Shown here one piece after another: positions 52,466 through 61,784 of a stretch of 64,000 bases of DNA. Within the stretch, counting starts at the first letter, position 1, and each line of letters begins with the position of its first letter. The stretch is taken from NCBI GenBank assembly GCA_041558415.1, contig JBFFEY010000006.1, positions 1 to 64,000 on the forward strand. Direction: 5' to 3'. The position numbers were made by a program, and so were the translations under genes. The notes below the pieces were generated by a model. That model was not told where the DNA came from and did not search any database. It worked only from the letters and a program-made list of their open reading frames with translations. Origin of the DNA: SG8-39 sp041558415 (lineage in GTDB: Bacteria > Pseudomonadota > Gammaproteobacteria > Burkholderiales > SG8-39).

Positions 52466-53190
52466 TCGAGCTTTCGCGCGTCAACAAGTGGTACGGCGAC
52501 TTTCACGTGCTGAAGGACGTCGACATCAAGGTCGCCAAGGGCGAGAAGGTCGTGGTCTGCGGGCCCTCGGGTTCGGGCAAGTCGACCATGATCCGACTCA
52601 TCAACCGGCTCGAGACGCACCAGTCCGGGCGCATCGTGGTCGACGGCATCGAGCTGACGGACGATCTCAAGTCGGTGGACGCCATCCGCCGCGAGGTCGG
52701 CATGGTGTTCCAGAGCTTCAACCTGTTTCCGCACCTCACCGTGCTGGAGAACCTGACGCTGGCGCCGATCTGGGTGCGCAAGATGCCGAAGCGCGCCGCC
52801 GAGGAGCACGCGCAGCACTTCCTCGAGCGTGTGAAGATTCCGGAACAGGCCGACAAATACCCGGGCCAGCTCTCCGGCGGCCAGCAGCAGCGCGTCGCGA
52901 TTGCGCGCGCGCTGTGCATGCGGCCGAAAGTGATGCTGTTCGACGAGCCGACCTCGGCGCTCGATCCGGAGATGATCAAGGAAGTGCTCGACGTCATGAT
53001 CGAGCTCGCCAACGAGGGCATGACCATGGTGTGTGTCACGCACGAGATGGGCTTCGCCAAGACCGTCGCCGACCGCGTCGTGTTCATGGATCAGGGCGAG
53101 ATCGTCGAGGCGGCGCCGCCGCACGAGTTCTTCGAGGCGCCGAAGACGGATCGCGCCAAGCTCTTCCTCAGCCAGATCCTGGGACACTAG
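52462..53190 (+). CDS. aapP: General L-amino acid ABC transporter ATP-binding protein AapP
   Basis: The 242-residue ATPase has Walker A GPSGSGKSTMI, Q-loop MVFQSFNLFPHLTVLEN, signature LSGGQQQRVAIARALCM, Walker B VMLFDEPTSALDPEMI and H-loop VTHEMGFA. The pattern is that of polar amino-acid importers. Start overlaps the aapM stop by ATGA. Last transporter gene; a peptidase gene follows after three bases. Confidence 0.92.
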   Translation: MIELSRVNKWYGDFHVLKDVDIKVAKGEKVVVCGPSGSGKSTMIRLINRLETHQSGRIVVDGIELTDDLKSVDAIRREVGMVFQSFNLFPHLTVLENLTLAPIWVRKMPKRAAEEHAQHFLERVKIPEQADKYPGQLSGGQQQRVAIARALCMRPKVMLFDEPTSALDPEMIKEVLDVMIELANEGMTMVCVTHEMGFAKTVADRVVFMDQGEIVEAAPPHEFFEAPKTDRAKLFLSQILGH

Positions 53191-53193
53191 CGC

Positions 53194-54204
53194 GTGCGTA
53201 ACCTGATCACCGACGTGGCGGGCCTGCGCGTCGGCCACGCCCACGATGCGACGATTGCCAGCGGCGTCAGCGTCGCGCTGTTCGACGGCCAGGCGACGGC
53301 ATCGGTTTCGGTGCAGGGCGGGGCGCCGGGCACGCGCGACACCGGACTGCTCGAACCCGAGATGGCCGTGCCGAAGATCGATACGGTGGTGCTCGCCGGC
53401 GGTTCGGCGTTCGGGCTCGATGCCGCGGGCGGCGTGATCAATGCGCTTTCGCAGCGCGGCGTCGGATTCGAGGTCGCGGGTCTGCGCGTGCCGATCGCGA
53501 GCCAAGCGATCCTTTTCGACCTCGTCAACGGCGGGCGCAAACCCTGGCTGTCCGATCCGGAATGCGAGCATCCTCCGTATTGGGCGCTGGGACGGGCGGC
53601 GGCGCTTGCCGCCGAGGAGGCATTCGCCCTCGGCACGGTCGGCGCAGGCGCCGGTGCGACCACGGCCGATCTGAAAGGGGGGCTGGGCTCGAGCAGCACG
53701 CGAACGCGCTCGGGACACGTCGTCGGAGCGCTGGTTGCGGTCAATGCGCTCGGATCCACGATCATCGGCGATGGCCCGCATTTCTGGGCCGGCGCCTACG
53801 AGCGTGAACGCGAATTCGGCGGCCTGGGCTGGCCGGCTTCGATCCCTGCGGATTCGCTCGCGCCGCGCTTCAAGGCGGGTGTTCAGCCCTCGACCACGAT
53901 CGGGTTGGTGGCGACCGACGCGACGCTGAGCAAGGCCGAGTGCAAGCGGCTCGCCATCATGGCGCATAACGGGCTGGCGCGTGCCATCCGACCGGCGCAC
54001 GCGCCGATGGACGGCGACACGCTGTTCGCCGCGGCGACCGGACGCAACCGCTCAGCGGTTGACTCGATCTTGCTGACCGAGCTCGGCCTGGCCGCGGCGG
54101 ACTGTGTCGCGCGGGCAATCGCGCGCGGTGTGTTCGAGGCGCAGGCACTGCCGTTCCCCGGCGCGCTGCCGGCCTGGAAGGACCGCTTCGCTGCCCGCGC
54201 CTAG
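53194..54204 (+). CDS. P1-family (DmpA/S58) N-terminal-nucleophile peptidase
   Basis: The 336-residue protein is of the self-cleaving aminopeptidase/amidase family. VAGLRVGHAHDATI and TVVLAGGSAFGLDAAGGVIN are the N-terminal motifs. KGGLGSSSTR (residues 161-170) is the site where the chain cuts to free the catalytic Ser. VVGALVAVNALGS and TIGLVATDATLSKAECKRLA follow. Members hydrolyse D- or beta-amino-acid peptides. It starts GTG 53194, three bases after aapP, so amino-acid products may feed from or to the importer. Confidence 0.88.
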   Translation: MRNLITDVAGLRVGHAHDATIASGVSVALFDGQATASVSVQGGAPGTRDTGLLEPEMAVPKIDTVVLAGGSAFGLDAAGGVINALSQRGVGFEVAGLRVPIASQAILFDLVNGGRKPWLSDPECEHPPYWALGRAAALAAEEAFALGTVGAGAGATTADLKGGLGSSSTRTRSGHVVGALVAVNALGSTIIGDGPHFWAGAYEREREFGGLGWPASIPADSLAPRFKAGVQPSTTIGLVATDATLSKAECKRLAIMAHNGLARAIRPAHAPMDGDTLFAAATGRNRSAVDSILLTELGLAAADCVARAIARGVFEAQALPFPGALPAWKDRFAARA

Positions 54205-54536
54205 CGCTCGAGTGCGAGCACCGAGTTCTCGGGCGCCTCGGGGTCGTAGCGCACGCCGACCTTGGTGCCGACCTCGGGCACCGTGGCGGCGAGGCAGCCG
54301 GCGAACTCGTCGCGCTGAATCGGCTCGCTCGCGCCGCGCGGCGTGAAGCGGTAGCGCACGCAGTAGCCGCCGTGGTTCTCCTGCCAGACGCGCACCACTT
54401 CGCCCTCGGCGAGCGCGCCGTGGCTGTACAGCCAGGCGCGCGCCGCGCGCGCCTGCCGGATCCGGCGCAGCACCGCGAAAACGAACGCGACTGCGACCGC
54501 AACGACGAAGCCGATGGTGAAGGCGTCTGCGTCCAT
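54201..54536 (-). CDS. DUF3592-like single-pass membrane protein
   Basis: The 111-residue protein has one N-terminal helix (TIGFVVAVAVAFVFAVL) and a small cytosolic or periplasmic beta domain (LAEGEVVRVWQENHGGYCVR, then VGVRYDPEAPENSVL). The phrase VRYDPEAPE is typical of DUF3592 proteins. The function is unknown. It converges with the peptidase gene by four bases and lies 29 bases downstream of ftsH. Confidence 0.75.
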   Translation of the reverse strand: MDADAFTIGFVVAVAVAFVFAVLRRIRQARAARAWLYSHGALAEGEVVRVWQENHGGYCVRYRFTPRGASEPIQRDEFAGCLAATVPEVGTKVGVRYDPEAPENSVLALER

Positions 54537-54565
54537 GCCCGATCCTGGCGTGCGCCGGGTGCTGC

Positions 54566-56374
54566 TCAGCCGGCGCTGAGCGAGGCCTTCAACTCCGCCA
54601 GCTCGGCCTCCGCGAGCGTCTCCTTCTCGAGCAGCAGTCTGGCGCCGCGCTCGAGCACCGCACGCTCGCGGCCGAGAATAGCCACCGCCTGCTGCCAGGC
54701 GCCGTTGACGATGTCGCGCACTGCGAGGTCGATCTCGCGCGCGGTTTCCTCGCTGTATTCGCGCGGCGCGCCCATGGTCGGCACGCCGAGCAGGTTGGGG
54801 CGCTCCTCTTCGTAGGATACCGGACCGAGCGTGTCGACCATGGCGAAACGGGTCGCCATGCTGCGGGCGATCGAAGTCACCTTGGCGAGGTCGTCCGCGG
54901 CTCCGGTGGACAGGTGGCCGAAGACGATGTGCTCCGCGGCGCGTCCGCCGAGCAGCACCGCCATCTTCTTCTGCAGCTCCTCGCGCGTCATCAGGAAGCG
55001 GTCCTCGGTCGGCCGCTGGATGGTGTAGCCGAGCGCGCCGATGCCGCGCGGGATGATGGAGATCTTGTGCACCGGGTCGGTCCCCGGCAGCGACATGGCG
55101 ACCAGCGCGTGCCCCATCTCGTGGTGGGCGACCACGCGCCGCTCGAGCTCGTTCAGCACGCGGTTCTTCTTCTCCAGTCCGGCGACGATGCGTTCCACCG
55201 CGTGCGTGAAGTCTTCCAGCGTCACCTCCTCGGCGTTGCGCCGCGTGGCGAGCAGCGCCGCCTCGTTCACCAGGTTGGCGAGGTCGGCACCCGAGAAGCC
55301 GGGCGTCAGGGCGGCGATCTGCTCGAGCTGCACGCCGGCGGCGAGCCGGATCTTCTTGATGTGCACGGCGAGGATCTGGATGCGTCCGGCCTTGTCGGGC
55401 CGGTCGACGAGCACCTGGCGATCGAACCTTCCGGCGCGCAGCAGCGCCGGGTCGAGGATCTCGGGACGGTTGGTGGCGGCGAGCAGCACCAGCCCGGTCG
55501 ACGGGTCGAAGCCATCGAGCTCGGAGAGCAGCTGGTTGAGCGTCTGCTCCTTCTCGTCATGCCCGCCCATCAGGCCGGTGCCGCGCGCACGGCCGAGCGC
55601 GTCGAGCTCGTCGATGAAGATGATGGCCGGTGCCCGCTGGCGGGCCTGCTCGAACAGGTCGCGCACCCGGGCCGCCCCCACGCCGACGAACATCTCGACG
55701 AATTCCGAGCCGGAGATCGAGAAGAACGGCACACCTGCCTCGCCGGCCACCGCGCGCGCGAGCAAGGTCTTGCCGGTACCCGGCGGGCCGACGAGCAGCA
55801 CGCCCTTCGGGATGCGCGCGCCGAGCCGCCCGTAGCGCTCTGGATTCTTGAGGAATTCGACGATCTCCTGCAGCTCGGTCTTCGCCTCGTCGACGCCGGC
55901 GACGTCGGCGAAGGTGACGCCGGTCTGCTTCTCGACGTAGACCTTGGCGCGGCTCTTGCCGACGTTCATGAAGCCGCCCAGCCCCTGCTGGCCAGCCATG
56001 CGGCGGATCAGCAGGAACCAGATGCCGAAGAACACCAGCGCCGGCACCACCCAGGACAGCAGGTCGCGCAGAAAGGTGCTCTCGTGCACCTGTGTGTAGG
56101 GCACGTTGTACTGCGATAAGCGCTCGGCGAGCTTGGGCTCCACCAGGTTCGCCACCGCCACGGTCTTGCGGCCCTCGGGCGACTTCAGCTTGCCGGTGAT
56201 GCGCCGCTCGCTGACCGTCACCTCGGAGATGCGGCCGGCCTTCAGCATCTGCTCGAACTCGCTGTAGGGCACGACGTCGACGGTCTGCGACTGCTGCCAC
56301 CACTGCTGCACCAGCAGTACGCCGAACAGGGCGATGACGAAATACCAGAAGTTGAACTGTTGGCGCCGCTCCAT
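54566..56374 (-). CDS. ftsH: ATP-dependent zinc metalloprotease FtsH
   Basis: The 602-residue membrane protease degrades unassembled membrane proteins and regulators. Two helices flank a periplasmic domain at the N-terminus. Walker A GPPGTGKTLL is near residue 195, with the FVGVGAARVRDLF pore loop and NRPEILDPALLRAGRFDRQV. The zinc site HHEMGHAL is near residue 417. Some divergence from housekeeping FtsH and the coupling to nhaA suggest it may be a second, stress-type copy, but the other copy cannot be seen here. Confidence 0.93.
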   Translation of the reverse strand: MERRQQFNFWYFVIALFGVLLVQQWWQQSQTVDVVPYSEFEQMLKAGRISEVTVSERRITGKLKSPEGRKTVAVANLVEPKLAERLSQYNVPYTQVHESTFLRDLLSWVVPALVFFGIWFLLIRRMAGQQGLGGFMNVGKSRAKVYVEKQTGVTFADVAGVDEAKTELQEIVEFLKNPERYGRLGARIPKGVLLVGPPGTGKTLLARAVAGEAGVPFFSISGSEFVEMFVGVGAARVRDLFEQARQRAPAIIFIDELDALGRARGTGLMGGHDEKEQTLNQLLSELDGFDPSTGLVLLAATNRPEILDPALLRAGRFDRQVLVDRPDKAGRIQILAVHIKKIRLAAGVQLEQIAALTPGFSGADLANLVNEAALLATRRNAEEVTLEDFTHAVERIVAGLEKKNRVLNELERRVVAHHEMGHALVAMSLPGTDPVHKISIIPRGIGALGYTIQRPTEDRFLMTREELQKKMAVLLGGRAAEHIVFGHLSTGAADDLAKVTSIARSMATRFAMVDTLGPVSYEEERPNLLGVPTMGAPREYSEETAREIDLAVRDIVNGAWQQAVAILGRERAVLERGARLLLEKETLAEAELAELKASLSAG

Positions 56375-56396
56375 GTGGACCAGTATAGGACGCGGC

Positions 56397-57665
56397 TCAG
56401 GCCGGCGTCGATCTGCGCAGCGCGAGCAGCAGGACCAGGTAGCCGGCGATCGCAGCGAGCGCCGAACCGAGCAGGATGCCGACGCGCTCGTCGACCGGCA
56501 GCTGGGCGACGAATTCCTCCTTGAAGGCCAGGCTGCCGATGAACAGGCTCATCGTGAAGCCGATGCCGGTGATGATGGCCGCGCCGTAGAACGCGGCCCA
56601 AGTCGTGCCGGAAGGCAGGCGCGTCAGTCCGGCGAGCACCAGCAGACCGCTGACCAGCATGATGCCGACCTGCTTGCCGAAGAAAAGACCGGCGGTGATG
56701 CCGAGCGGGATCGGGTGCGCGAGGTCGCTGAGCTGCATGCCCTCGAATGACACGCCGGCGTTGGCGAATGCAAACAGCGGCAGCACGCCGAAGGCGATCG
56801 GGCCGTGCAGATCGGCCTCCAGCCGTCGCGCCGGCGCGTCCTCCCGCGGGCCCGGCGTGCGCAGCGGAATCGTCAAGGCGAGCAGCACACCCGCCAGCGT
56901 GGCGTGCACCCCCGACTTGAGCACCGCCACCCACAGCACGAGCCCGACCAGCAGGTACGGGGACAGGCGACGGATGCCGCTGCGGTTGAAGACGATGAGC
57001 AGGCCGAGTGCGGCCGCGGCGATCGCCAGCGTCACCGGCGCCGGTGCGGCGGAATAGAACAGCGCGATGATCAGGATCGCGCCGATGTCGTCCACGATCG
57101 CGACCGTGAGCAGGAAGATCTTCAGGCCGCGCGGCACCCGGTCGCCGAGCAGCGCCAGCACGCCGAGCGCGAAGGCGATGTCCGTGGCCGATGGAATCGC
57201 CCAGCCACGCAGCGCCACCGGATCGTCGCCATTCATCGCCGCGTAGATCAGCGCCGGGCCGGCGATGCCACCGATCGCCGCCGCGACCGGCAGGAACGCC
57301 TGGCGCAGAGTCGACAGCTCGCCTTCGACCAGCTCGCGCTTCAGCTCGAGGCCGACCACGAAAAAGAACACCGCCATCAGCCCGTCGTTGATCCACAGCA
57401 GCAGCGGTTTGGCGATCACCAGCTCGGCGACCTGCACCACGATCGGAATGTCGAGGAACGCGCGATAGGCGCCGGCGAGCGGCGAGTTGGCGACCGCCAT
57501 CGCGGCAACGGCGGCGAGAAACAGCAGGATGCCGGGCGCGGACTCCTTGTGCAGGAGGTTGCGCAGTGCCGTAAATACGGCGGGCTCGGAGGACAGGCTC
57601 GAGTGCATGCGGGCGGCGTACGCGAGGCGAACGTCGGGTGACAGGGTCAAGTCTATGGCAGGCAT
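56397..57665 (-). CDS. nhaA: Na+/H+ antiporter NhaA
   Basis: The 422-residue inner-membrane antiporter exchanges sodium for protons. It has about twelve helices. WAIPSATDIAFALGVLALLG and the adjacent pair VAIVDDIGAILIIALFYS hold the ion-binding aspartates (DD). GVLPLFAFANAGVSFEG and GFTMSLFIGSLAF are family landmarks. It lies 22 bases upstream of ftsH on the same strand. The intact DD motif argues for activity. Confidence 0.93.
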   Translation of the reverse strand: MPAIDLTLSPDVRLAYAARMHSSLSSEPAVFTALRNLLHKESAPGILLFLAAVAAMAVANSPLAGAYRAFLDIPIVVQVAELVIAKPLLLWINDGLMAVFFFVVGLELKRELVEGELSTLRQAFLPVAAAIGGIAGPALIYAAMNGDDPVALRGWAIPSATDIAFALGVLALLGDRVPRGLKIFLLTVAIVDDIGAILIIALFYSAAPAPVTLAIAAAALGLLIVFNRSGIRRLSPYLLVGLVLWVAVLKSGVHATLAGVLLALTIPLRTPGPREDAPARRLEADLHGPIAFGVLPLFAFANAGVSFEGMQLSDLAHPIPLGITAGLFFGKQVGIMLVSGLLVLAGLTRLPSGTTWAAFYGAAIITGIGFTMSLFIGSLAFKEEFVAQLPVDERVGILLGSALAAIAGYLVLLLALRRSTPA

Positions 57666-57793
57666 GAGCGCCCCATGGACTGCACGGTGTTCGCCTGATC
57701 ATCCGCGTTGCGATGTTTCGCCATGTCGTCCTTTCGCTGGGCGCGGGGTCGCCGGGCACCGCAGGGGCGCCGACCATGATCCGCCGAGCTGTG

Positions 57794-57821
57794 CTTGAAT
57801 CCCTCCTTACCGACCCCATCT
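57794..57821 (+). promoter_or_regulatory. Sigma-32 heat-shock promoter of clpB
   Basis: CTTGAAT at 57794-57800 and CCCCATCT at 57814-57821, 13 bases apart, match the heat-shock consensus CTTGAAA and CCCCATnT at the right spacing. Transcription would start about 20-25 bases before the clpB ATG. Confidence 0.75.
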
Positions 57822-57851
57822 GGCTTGAAGGATCTCTGAAAGATCAAGGCC

Positions 57852-60452
57852 ATGCGCTTCGACAAGCTCACCACCCAGTTCCAAGCGGCCCTCGCTGACG
57901 CCCAGAGCCTCGCGGTCGGCCACGACAACCCTTACATCGAGCCGCAGCACCTGCTGGCAGCGCTGCTCGGCCAGCAGGACGGCTCGGCCGCCTCGCTCAT
58001 CCAGCGCGCCGGCGGCAACCCGCTCGCTCTGCGCAAGGCGCTGCAGGAGGCGATCGGAGGCCTGCCGAAAGTCGAGGGCACGGGCGGCGAAATCAACGTT
58101 TCGCGTGAACTGGGCGCGCTGCTCAACGTCGCCGACAAGCTCGCGCAGAAGCGCAGCGATCAGTTCATCGCCTCGGAAATGTTCCTGCTCGCGCTCTGTG
58201 GCGACAAAGGCGAGACCGGGCGCCTGCTCAAACAGGCGGGCGTCACGCTGCCCGCACTCGAGGCCGCGATCGACCAGGTGCGCGGCGGGCAGACGGTAAC
58301 CGGGCAGGAGGACGAGGGACAGCGCCAGGCGCTCGCCAAGTACACGCTCGATCTGACGGCGCGCGCCCGCCAGGGCAAGCTCGATCCGGTGATCGGCCGC
58401 GACGACGAGATTCGCCGCGTGATCCAGATCCTGCAGCGGCGCACCAAGAACAACCCGGTGCTGATCGGCGAGCCCGGCGTGGGCAAGACGGCGATCGTCG
58501 AAGGCCTCGCGCAGCGCATCGTCAATGGCGAGGTGCCGGAATCGCTGAAGAACAAGCGCACCCTGGTGCTCGACATGGCGGCGCTGCTCGCCGGGGCGAA
58601 GTACCGCGGCGAGTTCGAGGAGCGGCTGAAGGCGGTGCTGAAGGAGATCGCGCAGGACGAGGGCAACACCATCGTCTTCATCGACGAGTTGCATACCATG
58701 GTGGGCGCGGGCAAAGCCGAGGGCGCGATCGACGCCGGTAACATGCTCAAGCCCGCGCTCGCGCGGGGCGAACTGCACTGCATCGGTGCGACCACGCTCG
58801 ACGAGTACCGCAAGTACGTGGAAAAGGACGCCGCGCTCGAACGCCGCTTCCAGAAGGTGCTGGTCGGCGAGCCGACGGTCGAGGCGACCATCGCCATCCT
58901 GCGCGGGCTGCAGGAGAAATACGAGGTGCACCACGGCGTCGAGATCACCGACCCGGCGATCGTCGCCGCGGCGGAGCTGTCGCACCGCTACATCACCGAC
59001 CGCTTCCTGCCGGACAAGGCGATCGACCTGGTCGACGAGGCTGCTGCGCGCATCAAGATGGAGATCGACTCCAAGCCGGAATCGATGGACCGGCTCGACC
59101 GGCGCCTGATCCAGCTGCGCATCGAGCGCGAGGCGATCAAGAAGGAAACCGACGAGGCGTCGAGGAAGCGCCTGGCGCTCATCGAGGAAGAGATCGCGCG
59201 GCTGGAGAAGGACTATTCGGACCTCGAGGAGATCTGGAAGGCGGAGAAAGCGCAGGTCGCGGGCAGCGCGCAGGTCAAGGAATCGCTCGAGAAGCTGCGT
59301 CTGCAGATGGAGGATGCGCGGCGCAAGGGCGACTGGCAGACCATGAGCGAGATCCAGTACGGCCGCATTCCGCAGCTCGAGGCGCAGCTGAAGCGGGCGG
59401 AAACCGCGGGCGAGGAAGGCGCGCAGAAGGCGAAGCTGCTGCGCACCAAGGTCGGCGCCGAGGAGATCGCCGAGGTGGTGTCGCGCGCGACCGGCATCCC
59501 GGTGTCGAAGATGATGCAGGGCGAGCGCGACAAGCTCATCCACATGGAAGAACGGCTGCACCAGCGTGTCGTCGGCCAGGACGAGGCCGTGCGCCTGGCG
59601 TCCGACGCGATCCGGCGCTCGCGCTCCGGGCTCGCGGATCCGAACCGGCCTTACGGCTCGTTCCTGTTCCTCGGTCCCACCGGCGTCGGCAAGACGGAGC
59701 TGTGCAAAGCGCTTGCCGCGTTCCTGTTCGACTCGGAAGAGCAGCTCATCCGGCTCGACATGTCCGAGTACATGGAAAAGCACACCGTCGCGCGTCTGAT
59801 CGGCGCGCCACCGGGCTACGTCGGCTACGAGGAAGGGGGCCAGCTGACCGAGCAGGTGCGGCGCCGGCCCTATTCGGTGATCCTGCTCGACGAGATCGAG
59901 AAGGCGCACCCGGACGTGTTCAACGTGCTGCTGCAGGTGCTCGATGACGGCCGGCTGACCGACGGACACGGCCGCACGGTCGATTTCAAGAACACCGTGG
60001 TGGTGATGACCTCGAACCTCGGTTCGCAGATGATCCAGCGGATGGCGGGCAGCGATTACGGCGTCATCAAGGTCGCGGTGATGGGCGAGGTGAAGGCGAA
60101 CTTCCGCCCCGAATTCATCAACCGCATCGACGAGGTCATCGTGTTCCATGCGCTGGGCGAGGAGCACATCAAGTCGATCGCCCGCATCCAGCTGCAGCTG
60201 CTCGCGCGCAGGCTTGCGCACATGGAGTTCGGCTTCGAGATCTCGGATGCCGCGGTGACCGAGGTGGCGAAGGCGGGGTTCGATCCGGTGTACGGCGCGC
60301 GGCCGCTCAAGCGCGCGATTCAGTCGGAGATCGAAAACCCGCTGTCCAAGGCACTGTTGGACGGGCGCTATGCGCCGAAGGATACGATCTTCGTCGACTG
60401 GCGCGGCGGGCGCATGGTGTTCGAGAAAGCGCCCGCGAAAGCGGCCGCCTGA
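57852..60452 (+). CDS. clpB: ATP-dependent disaggregase ClpB
   Basis: The 866-residue Hsp100 chaperone rescues aggregated proteins together with DnaK. The Clp N-domain (RFDKLTTQFQAALADAQSLA) is followed by AAA-1 (Walker A GEPGVGKTAIVEGLAQRI, near residue 204), the coiled-coil M domain (about residues 400-520, RLDRRLIQLRIEREAIKKET and so on) and AAA-2 (Walker A GPTGVGKTELCKALA, near residue 607). The C-terminus is FDPVYGARPLKRAI. Length fits the family. The start follows a heat-shock promoter. Confidence 0.97.
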   Translation: MRFDKLTTQFQAALADAQSLAVGHDNPYIEPQHLLAALLGQQDGSAASLIQRAGGNPLALRKALQEAIGGLPKVEGTGGEINVSRELGALLNVADKLAQKRSDQFIASEMFLLALCGDKGETGRLLKQAGVTLPALEAAIDQVRGGQTVTGQEDEGQRQALAKYTLDLTARARQGKLDPVIGRDDEIRRVIQILQRRTKNNPVLIGEPGVGKTAIVEGLAQRIVNGEVPESLKNKRTLVLDMAALLAGAKYRGEFEERLKAVLKEIAQDEGNTIVFIDELHTMVGAGKAEGAIDAGNMLKPALARGELHCIGATTLDEYRKYVEKDAALERRFQKVLVGEPTVEATIAILRGLQEKYEVHHGVEITDPAIVAAAELSHRYITDRFLPDKAIDLVDEAAARIKMEIDSKPESMDRLDRRLIQLRIEREAIKKETDEASRKRLALIEEEIARLEKDYSDLEEIWKAEKAQVAGSAQVKESLEKLRLQMEDARRKGDWQTMSEIQYGRIPQLEAQLKRAETAGEEGAQKAKLLRTKVGAEEIAEVVSRATGIPVSKMMQGERDKLIHMEERLHQRVVGQDEAVRLASDAIRRSRSGLADPNRPYGSFLFLGPTGVGKTELCKALAAFLFDSEEQLIRLDMSEYMEKHTVARLIGAPPGYVGYEEGGQLTEQVRRRPYSVILLDEIEKAHPDVFNVLLQVLDDGRLTDGHGRTVDFKNTVVVMTSNLGSQMIQRMAGSDYGVIKVAVMGEVKANFRPEFINRIDEVIVFHALGEEHIKSIARIQLQLLARRLAHMEFGFEISDAAVTEVAKAGFDPVYGARPLKRAIQSEIENPLSKALLDGRYAPKDTIFVDWRGGRMVFEKAPAKAAA

Positions 60453-60478
60453 GCGCGCCGACGCAAGGGCCGGCGGCG

Positions 60479-60976
60479 ATGGATGCGCTCTCGCGCATGC
60501 TCGCCCGTCTGCAGACGCAGAAGGCCTGCCTCGACTACGCCGCCCAACAGGTGGCGATGCTGCCGGGGCATGTGCTGGAAGTGGGCCTCGGCAAGGGGCG
60601 CAGCTACGATCGTCTGCGCACGCTGTTGCCACAGCGCAGGATCTACGCCTTCGATCGCGAGGTGCACTGTCCGCTGCCGCTGCGGCCGCCCGAGGCGCAA
60701 CTCTTTCTCGGCGACTTCCGCGAGTCACTGCCGGCTGCGTTCGAGCGACTCGGGCGAAGCGCCGCGCTTGCCCATGTCGACCTCGGCACGGAGGATTTCG
60801 CGCGCGACTGCGCGCTGGCGGCGGCAGTTGCGCCGCTGCTCGATCGCCTGCTGCTGCCCGGTGCGGTGGTGCTTGGCGACCGGCCCATGCGACAGGCGGG
60901 CTGGACGGCGCTGCCGCATCCCGCCGCCGATGCGGCGTTTCCCTACTACCTCTATCGCAAGGCGAGCGGGGCGTAG
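60479..60976 (+). CDS. Small class I SAM-dependent methyltransferase-like protein
   Basis: The 165-residue protein has the motif I loop HVLEVGLGKGRSYDRLR, an acidic residue after strand 2 (IYAFDREVH), and LFLGDFRESLPAAFERLG for the next strands. A later LLPGAVVLGDRPM matches strand 5. The substrate is unknown, and the chain is short for a complete methyltransferase. It follows clpB after 26 bases and could be part of the heat-shock transcript. It converges with the YqgE-like gene by 25 bases. Confidence 0.7.
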   Translation: MDALSRMLARLQTQKACLDYAAQQVAMLPGHVLEVGLGKGRSYDRLRTLLPQRRIYAFDREVHCPLPLRPPEAQLFLGDFRESLPAAFERLGRSAALAHVDLGTEDFARDCALAAAVAPLLDRLLLPGAVVLGDRPMRQAGWTALPHPAADAAFPYYLYRKASGA

Positions 60977-61578
60977 TCGGAGGCCGCGCGCAGGCGCCGC
61001 GTGCGCAGGAGCAACTCCTCCCACAGTCCCTCGGTATCCTTGCGGAACACGGTGTCGATGTCGGCGCCCAGCACCGACCACAGGCCGCGGTCGAGCTCGT
61101 TGCGCAGCTCGCCCGGGCGCCAAGCCACGTAGCCGACGTAGTAGCGCGCCTCGTTCGGCGTGGTCTCGATGATTTCGTCGATCGTCGTGACGCGGAAGGC
61201 GAGGTAAAGGTTCTTCATCAGGTACACCGTGCCCTCGCCCGGATCGTCCTTGCGCCGCACCAGCGCCACCAGCGCGCTGCGCGAGAACGGCCCGCCGTAG
61301 TACACCGGCTCCTTGACCTGCTTCGAGGGCTCGTGTTCGGGGAACAGGCTGAACAGCGATCGCTTGGTCGGGCGGTTGAGAATCACGCCGATGTGGCCGC
61401 CGTTCGGCGCCGGCGCGGCAATCAGCACGGACTGCCGGTAGTCGGCGTCGCGGAAAGCCGGATGCGCGATGAGCAGCACGGCTTCGTCGTCATCGCGCTG
61501 CGCCTGTGCCGGGGCGACGCCCAGCAGGGCGCAGGCCGCGATCGCGCCCAGCACGACGCGCACCCGGCGTCTCACCAC
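60952..61578 (-). CDS. Secreted YqgE/AlgH-family (UPF0301) protein, paralogue 1
   Basis: The 208-residue product has a predicted signal peptide (IAACALLGVAPAQAQ) before the YqgE fold: AVLLIAHPAFRDADYRQSVL, HIGVILNRPTKRSL, VYYGGPFSRSALVALVRRK, and YYVGYVAWRPGELRNELDRG. Standard YqgE proteins are cytosolic, so the export signal is notable. Start is GTG 61578 or 61575 (adjacent). It shares the C-terminal pattern RKDTEGLWEEL with paralogue 2 (RSDTRGLWEEM). Confidence 0.8.
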   Translation of the reverse strand: MVRRRVRVVLGAIAACALLGVAPAQAQRDDDEAVLLIAHPAFRDADYRQSVLIAAPAPNGGHIGVILNRPTKRSLFSLFPEHEPSKQVKEPVYYGGPFSRSALVALVRRKDDPGEGTVYLMKNLYLAFRVTTIDEIIETTPNEARYYVGYVAWRPGELRNELDRGLWSVLGADIDTVFRKDTEGLWEELLLRTRRLRAASDYAPLALR

Positions 61579-61718
61579 TTCGTCACCAATCCGTTGAGCA
61601 CAAAGCCAAAAACGCCACCCGGCGCAGTCACGGAACGAGTATACGCCTCGCGCCGCGGATGCAAATGGATGCCATTTCCCGCCGGCTATGGACATCGCGC
61701 GGCGCGGCGATGTCGGCT

Positions 61719-61740
61719 GCATTTGAGCCTGCTCAAATGC
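61719..61740. promoter_or_regulatory. 22-bp palindrome, candidate operator
   Basis: GCATTTGAGC and GCTCAAATGC are exact inverse copies separated by CT. It lies 16 bases before the putative -35 element of the plus-strand transcript and 141 bases before the start of YqgE paralogue 1. Confidence 0.55.
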
Positions 61741-61784
61741 GCGCCGCAATTGCTCTTGACTTCGTTTCCTGCGGTGCTAACGTT

